Part shown: positions 58,701 to 64,000 of the stretch, in pieces
Layout of the letters: each line of letters begins with the position of its first letter
Position numbering within the stretch: the first letter of the stretch is position 1
DNA from: Aphanomyces cochlioides
Lineage: Eukaryota > Oomycota > Saprolegniomycetes > Saprolegniales > Verrucalvaceae
Direction of reading: 5' to 3'
NCBI GenBank assembly: GCA_019828595.1
Contig: JAHQRK010000020.1
Span: 1,364,001 to 1,428,000 of the forward strand
DNA length: 64,000 bases
The notes under the pieces: model-generated
The model's input: only the letters and a program-made list of their open reading frames with translations
The model's database searches: none
What the model was told of the DNA's origin: nothing
Position numbers and translations under genes: made by a program

Positions 58701-61700
58701 TTGGAGTGACCATGATGTTTTTCCAATGAGACGTAAAACCAGCCTTGACTTCAGACGGGTCAGTCGACGTTACACCGTTGATTGTCACGGACGAGAGCGG
58801 CACTTTGATCCCCTTGGGTCGACGAAAAAAGTGACTGGTACCTCGCTCGTTGACGTTGGCGTGAAAGTCGAATTGCTGATCCAGGTTGAACTGTCGGTAC
58901 TCGCTGCGGGCAGTGTCAAGGGCTTGACGGGCGGTATTAACAATGGATGTCTCAACGAGTCCCATGTCGAATGCTCGGCGGGAAGTAAGCCACTTCATCT
59001 TGAGGCTGTTGAGTGTGTACTTCATCGAGTCAATGTACTGGCGATGACTGACTTGGAGACGCTTCTTCATTCTCTTCAACCAGCCGTACCACTTTGCGCC
59101 AAAGTTTTGAGTGTCGTCTGCGCGCATCTCGTCCAAAAGTTGATTGGCTTCGGCCTTGATCGCTGCGACTACTTGAGGGTTCTTTAAGAGCTCACGGGGG
59201 AGGCGCCAGTAACTTCGGTCGGGAGCGCTGCTCGCAGGAGAGGACCACTTTGTGTTCCATGTGGTCGCCTGCAAAGCTGCTTGGGGAATAGCTTGAACGT
59301 GCGTACGTTTGAGCGACGATATCTTGGTCCACAAACAGGTAGTCGAGGCGGTTGCTTCGACCAGGGCCGCTGTAAACGCGCTCGTTGGGGTGGTGCATCC
59401 TCCACGCATCGGTAACACCAAGTGCTGAAAGCCAGGCAATGCATTCCGCCTTACCAGCGTTGTGGTCTTGGCGAGGTCGAGTCGCGTCCAGATGCTCCTC
59501 CAGGGGTAAGTTGAAATCGCCTCCGACAAAGTGAATGCTGTCGTCTTCAAAGTCGCGAGGCAGGTCGTCGAAAAACGGTGCTCGAGAGTGAGCGATAACC
59601 GGGGCATAGACGTTGTGAAAGTACACAGGAACGCCGTCCCACTGAGTTCGAACAACCATGTATCTTCCAGGTCGGTCATGGGTGGTCAAGTGTTGCAGGT
59701 CGAGGAATCCAGGCATGGATCCATGGAAATACGATGCCACACCGCAGCGCCGATTGTTGAGTGAGTCGACGCGATCAGTGCGGAGATCGTTGGTGAAGAG
59801 CTTGTATTTGCCAACGCCTACTTCGTTGTTGAGGTGGAGTTGGAAGGTTTCGAGATGTTTGATGTTATTGATTTTGGTTTCTTGAAAGAAAACGGCTTGG
59901 GTCGGAATTTGGAGTCGCCGCGCCACAAGATGTCCGTTGTCTTTCAGCCCATTGAGGTTGGCAGTGGTCAGTTCGAGTATGGGGAACTTGGTGAAGAGAC
60001 CGGCCGCGACCACCTTAGCCACGGAACGCGACAGACGTTGCGTTCGCAACATCTCCCAGCATGAGTGTCTGAGTGTCGGGTTGGAACATCACTTGGTTGT
60101 CGAAGGTGGGGTCCAGGGAGCCAGCCTCATGGAATTCCAGGATCGTGGTCAAGACGTATCGCGACTTCTCGTCTTCGCCGGCATACAACGTTTCCATGAT
60201 ATTCCAAATCAAGAGGCCGAAGCTCGTGTCAAGCAATATGGCAGATAGCGATACGCCCGACAAACAGCGGGAGCCCAAATGAGAAGCCAGTGCAGTGACC
60301 GGGTACTTGGTAGAGGCCACGATCGCAGCATCACTGTTGTAGTACGTTGGAGCATGAATGGCCAAGAGAACTTCTGCCACAGCCAACACTTCTTCCAGGT
60401 CGCCGCGGTGGAGGGAAATCTCGTCGCCGTCAATGGTAGTATCGATGAAGTCGATGTTCTTGAATAGCTCGATGTTGCTGAAGATGGCTTGAACGTGCTC
60501 GCGGGTCATACGCACACCCCACGTCAATGAGTACAGCTGGGAGAACGGTTTGTCTCCACCCCAAGTCGCTCGAAGCCACCGATGGAGGAGGCGTTGTCTC
60601 ACAAAGTACTCAAAGCATGCACGGTCTTCATCAAAAAGTCGGTGCAGTTGCAAGCCAAATTCAATCGGGGAACGCTCGAGATGGCTACACAGCATGTCGA
60701 CGCGGCCGTCGTTGATGAGTTGGGCAAGGTTGAACGAGCTGTTGGTCACTGCATCTTCGACTTGGGTTGAGAGATGCAATGGAACTTTGGCTGTCTTGGT
60801 GTCGAGGTCTTGTAGTTCGGCGAGAATTTCGTCAAGAGACATTTCTATGCGCTTGGGAACGCCATCTTGGATCTTGGTGCCGCCGACAAATTGACCGGAC
60901 GTAGGGAGGTGGGGAGGGTCATCCGAGACGTCCAGCTTGGGTACAATCGTTGAGATCTTGTAATCGCCAAACTGAGCAACGTGTTCCTCGGGGTTGACAC
61001 ACACACGTTCGTCGAGGGCTTCAAACATGTTGGGCGAAATCCAAGAGCGGCCATGCTCGGGGGAATCCACTTGCTGTTGCGTCTTCTTGCGCTTGCCTCT
61101 CGACGCCTTGACGCCAGTCCACTGCGGAGGGTTGGCTTGCGCAGTTTTCCGACGTTTTGGCGCCTTGGGAGTCGAAGAAGGCGGGTTGGTTGGGCTGGGA
61201 GCTGGCTTGTTCAATCCATATTGGCGGGACGTTGCATCAAGGTCCAAACGAACCAAGTTCTTGTCACGAAAATACCACCCTTGACCGTACACGCGGAGAC
61301 AACGGCCCTTGAAAAGAATTTCTTCGACGAGACGGCCGTCGCGCTGTATGGTCGTTGGTACGGAGGTTCCTTCAAAGTAAAGGCGGTACCGAGAGCTCGC
61401 CATACCGCTTGAAGAGGAAACGTTGGGGTAGGAGCCCCACAGGAAGCGTGGCTCCAACTTGGTCATGACGTCGAAGATCAGGCGCTCTTCGTCTTGATCT
61501 TGAAGGCCTTGAGGGATGTCCATGAAAAATCCGCCGAGGACGTGCGGAACGTTCATCGTGAAGTGTTGGGACGAGCCATCTCGAGCGACTTGAATCTTAA
61601 ACGCGATGCCTCGCAGCTTCGTCATCGCTTCGTGAGAGGCAACACCCCACTTGAGCATGCGGTTCGGGATGTCCTTCTCGCATCTCACAATGTCAGCAAT

Positions 61701-63066
61701 CGCAGTGTCGAGGCCGAGGGCTTGGTTGTCGAAAAGGATCGATGCCATGGCAGCTGAAACATCGATGGTCTTCGTGTGTGCACCCGTGGGCATCTGCAAC
61801 CAGCCGACGATGCCGCGCGCCGAGTGCTTCTGGATCGGGAGGGTGTCTTCAAACGTGAGGGTTCCAGCAGCACGCTTGCGAAGGAGGGGTTCGAGTTCCT
61901 CCATCGTGGGCTGGTAAGGAGCAACGTCCTTGGTCTTGATGGCCTTGGCAGACTGAGACCGCTGTTGCGCTTGGAAGGCCCATACGTCGTTGGGGGCCTG
62001 GCGGTTGTTGGGTTGGCCACGGCCAGGTGTCTGGGCTCCGCCAGATTGAGAAATGTTTTCCAAATGCGATCCGGGTGAAGCCTGAGACGATGGCTGGCGG
62101 ACTGAGTGAGAGTCCGAGTCGTGCGTCAGACCAACACTCAAGCGTGCGTCAGAGGCTTGGTCTTGTCCGGACCCTGTCCCATGGTGGACAGAGTCACACG
62201 TTTGACCTTCACTCGCGTTGGACTTCGAGAAGCTTCCATGGGTGACTTGGTCTTGAGTATTCCCATGACCAACACTGGCCACAGGGTTGTTCGCGATTGT
62301 TCCAGATCTTGCCCGATGATTCTTCGAGAAGAGACCATCACTCATGGAGCGACTAGTCTCGATGGGATCTTGACCTGTCGCCAGAGTGGACTTGTCGCTC
62401 GGGGGATTCTTCGAGAAGGGACCTTCACTCAGGGATGGACTGTTCTCGAATCTTCCTTGACCTGTCGTCATGTTGACGTCGGTGCTTGAGCGAGTCTTCG
62501 AGAAGCCACTATCACTCGTCGAGAGAACATTCTCGAAAGGAACAGAACCCAACGGAGTCTTGCCAGGCAAGCCACCATCACTCACGATGGACGTGGTTGA
62601 TGGAGATTCTTCGGGCAAGGTCGTTGACGTCATGAGCACATCTTCCGAGGTTGGAACGCCGTCTTGCCAGGCTTCGTCGCAAGTGTCAGAGGTCGTTGGA
62701 TCATTCGCGGGATCGCAAGCCTTCGTCGAGCGAGTCACAGGCAAGGGTTCAAAACGGCGCGGTTTCGAAGGGGTTGCACGTTGACGTGGAAACGGAACGC
62801 GCGTTGGAGAGAGGGAGCGGATTCGTAGACGCGTCATGATGCGAAGCGTTGGAAGCATCGTCGACGTCCTCTTCCAACGACGACGCCATGTCGGTATCGC
62901 TTGGGGATGGGTCAGCAACGACGATGACGTCCATATCACTGGGGCTGGACGCCGAGGGAGAGAACGCGGAGGAGCAAGATGGGGCACGAGGGTTGGTCGA
63001 GCGGGTAGCAACCATATTGTCAGATAGCGTAGAGTGGTACTGCGGGGTAGCTGGCAAATTGGAAAC
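55743..63066 (-). mobile_element. Non-LTR retrotransposon copy 2, same tRNA-Tyr site
   Basis: A 7324-bp element with ends identical to copy 1 and the same insertion base. By eye the two copies differ at about 15-20 positions, including four small indels that change reading frames. The spacing between the copies (17987 bp) equals one element, one target duplication and nine units. Confidence 0.93.
55900..60052 (-). pseudogene. ORF2 of copy 2, one frameshift
   Basis: The endonuclease part (60052 to about 59225) and the reverse-transcriptase part (about 59225 to 55900) lie in different frames. Two bases (TC) present in copy 1 in the GGGAGCTCGCTGCTCG word are missing at about 59226, between the endonuclease and the linker. 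All catalytic motifs named for copy 1 are still encoded, but not in one protein. Confidence 0.88.
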
Positions 63067-63075
63067 TCCGGTCAT
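60015..63075 (-). pseudogene. ORF1 of copy 2, one N-terminal frameshift
   Basis: From about 62810 to 60015 it is open for roughly 930 codons, including the two places where copy 1 is broken. It therefore shows the ordered C-terminal region in one piece (SARGIVGWLQMPTGAHTKTI through FNLAQLINDGRVDMLCSHLE to VANATSVAFRG). One extra base in TTGGAGAGAGGGAG (about 62808-62813; copy 1 has TTGGAGTAGGGAG) shifts it against the N-terminal 85-90 codons that start at 63075 or 63015. A complete ORF1 would be about 1000-1020 aa. Translation from a later start could still yield most of the protein. Confidence 0.8.
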
Positions 63076-63081
63076 AGCTCA
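63067..63081 (+). repeat. 15-bp target-site duplication, right of copy 2
   Basis: Identical to 55728-55742. Confidence 0.9.
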
Positions 63082-63164
63082 GTTGGTAGAGCGTTTGACT
63101 GTAGTGGAAAGTTGTATTGGATTCAGTATGGCTTCAGAAATCAAATGGCCACCGGTTGACCGGA
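63068..63164 (+). pseudogene. tRNA-Tyr pseudogene, unit 26 (right of copy 2)
   Basis: T-armless copy; the first 14 nt come from the target duplication. Confidence 0.85.
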
Positions 63165-64000
63165 CTCTCTTTTTCACACTTTCATCTCCTTTCCTTCTCT
63201 TACCCTCTTTTTTCCACCTCTCTCTTCATCTTCACGACCTTTACACGTCCCAACATTTAGATTCATCACATTTACCTACACATACAACAACTACACACGA
63301 TACAGTCTATTCGAATGCCACACAAACAAATCTACGCGTTTTCACCAGCATTCACGCGGCATGAGCCATCATTGCTCTGTCTTGTTTATTTCATGTGCAG
63401 GACACATTGGATGCACCCCAAAAGACATTACAATCAAGAGGAATCACATTCCCTTACATACGTTGTCGTGCCAGTATTTTTGTCGCTCGTCAATCTCTGA
63501 CAAAAACTCCTCCACGTAGTAGCATAGAAGTGCCATTTTGAAGGTCCAGTGAGCATACATGCCCCACAGCTCCTACGTTTGCCTTTCGGATGTCTGTGAC
63601 GGCTCAGTTCAAAGTAGTTCGGGGTTGACGTTTTAAGTGATGCCTCGCTAATTCATTGATCGAAATGAACAACACGTTATTTAAACATGGTTGCTTCTTG
63701 GAGGATAAAACAGTTTATGTTGGTTGTCCAAAATGAACAGCCTCATACTTTCCAACCTCTGAATTGAGGTATAATCCCTTTGCAAAAACAAATCGCAACG
63801 ACGTTTGGCTTCAACACAGAGAGAGGAGGAAAAAGAGTCTACCAATCGCACACGCATACATTCCGTTCTTGTTGTGTCGTTGTTTTAGTCACTCATATTT
63901 TGGCAAGTCATATATACATTCTTTTTGGGGGACACAGCACGAGGATTCATCGTGCTAACTTGGTGCGTGCTGTGTGGCCACGGTGCGACGTTGGTACGGA

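Larger units (their letters stand above)
15315..64000 (+). repeat. 1.18-kb tandem array built on tRNA-Tyr pseudogenes
   Basis: Units of 1180-1187 bp repeat head to tail with only a few differences per unit, interrupted by three transposons, and run off the window. Each unit has a 97-bp tRNA-Tyr pseudogene, a CT-rich tract, about 600 bp without recognisable genes, a variable T4-5/G5-11 tract about 855 bp into the unit, a hairpin right after it, and a 16-nt near-palindrome CAGAGACGAGTCTCTG. Small reading frames recur in every unit, but several are broken by indels (for example one base lost near 24523) and some rely on non-ATG starts, so I treat the unit as non-coding. About 27 units are represented in the window. 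Confidence 0.95.
63067..64000 (+). repeat. Array block C, continues beyond the window
   Basis: Partial unit of 934 bp with CTATTCGAATG and tract T5G5, cut by the window edge. The array extends further right by an unknown amount. Confidence 0.85.

Noticed and set aside
55900..59679. A 1259-aa protein starting MTDLEDTWLF as an independent gene
   Set aside because: Its first 150 or so residues are the wrong frame of the endonuclease region; only after the 2-bp deletion does it enter the true ORF2 frame.
60015..63011. A 998-aa protein starting MLPARPTLVP as the true ORF1
   Set aside because: Its first 60-70 residues are out of frame relative to copy 1; the real N-terminus is in the frame starting at 63075 or 63015.
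18803..63164. Functional tRNA-Tyr gene cluster
   Set aside because: All array copies lack 11 bp of the T arm including the B box, needed for Pol III promotion and for a normal tRNA fold.
18313..63958. Recurring reading frames in every array unit (about 61, 86, 90, 103 and 114 codons)
   Set aside because: They repeat because the DNA repeats. Some start at non-ATG codons, several are broken by single-base indels in individual units, and the 114-codon frame runs through the tRNA (its VIAQLVERL segment is the usual false translation of a tRNA gene).
15315..64000. Ribosomal, 5S, spliceosomal snRNA or SRP RNA repeat unit
   Set aside because: I looked on both strands of one unit for characteristic words of U1, U2, U4, U6, 5S and SRP RNA and found none.
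15315..64000. CRISPR-like or centromeric satellite
   Set aside because: The period is 1.18 kb with no short repeat/spacer pattern, and nothing in the sequence indicates centromere function.

Overview
The window looks like nuclear DNA of an oomycete, most likely a saprolegnialean such as Aphanomyces (inference). The evidence is compact genes split by 40-55 nt GT-AG introns, a myosin ending in a FYVE zinc finger (a combination typical of oomycetes), an intron-containing tRNA-Tyr, and L1/Tx1-like and Tc1-type transposons.

Positions 1-13.6 kb are a normal gene-dense segment. It holds a small basic protein, a 14-exon PYROXD2-like FAD oxidoreductase, a 1351-aa FYVE myosin, UFD1 (7 exons, the first contributing only the ATG), a CCDC174-like nuclear protein and, convergent with it, an Asp/Glu racemase. 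A 671-bp foldback MITE with 223-bp inverted repeats and a TA target duplication lies at 9291-9961. From 13.6 to 15.2 kb there is poorly coding sequence with degenerate 171-bp repeats.

From about 15.3 kb to the end of the window everything is one tandem array of a 1.18-kb unit plus the transposons inserted in it. Each unit starts with a tRNA-Tyr(GTA) gene: A box, 35-nt intron and a downstream T-run are present, but 11 bp of the T arm, and with it the internal B box, are missing. I count 26 full-length copies of this T-armless tRNA-Tyr pseudogene. At the left edge lie two 3'-half remnants in which the T arm is still present.

Three transposons interrupt the array. A 2346-bp Tc1-like element (decayed DD34E transposase plus an opposite-strand passenger ORF) sits in the first unit at a TA site. 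Two 7.32-kb non-LTR retrotransposons (37756-45077 and 55743-63066, minus strand, roughly 99.8% identical by eye) both sit at exactly the same base in the A box of a tRNA-Tyr copy, flanked by the same 15-bp duplication. Copy 1 has an intact 1384-aa endonuclease/reverse transcriptase ORF2 and a broken ORF1. Copy 2 has a nearly intact ORF1 and a frameshifted ORF2.

The strongest lead is therefore a retrotransposon possibly specific for a tRNA-Tyr gene, living in a satellite made of tRNA-Tyr pseudogenes. The two copies may, however, be one insertion duplicated with nine units of the array.
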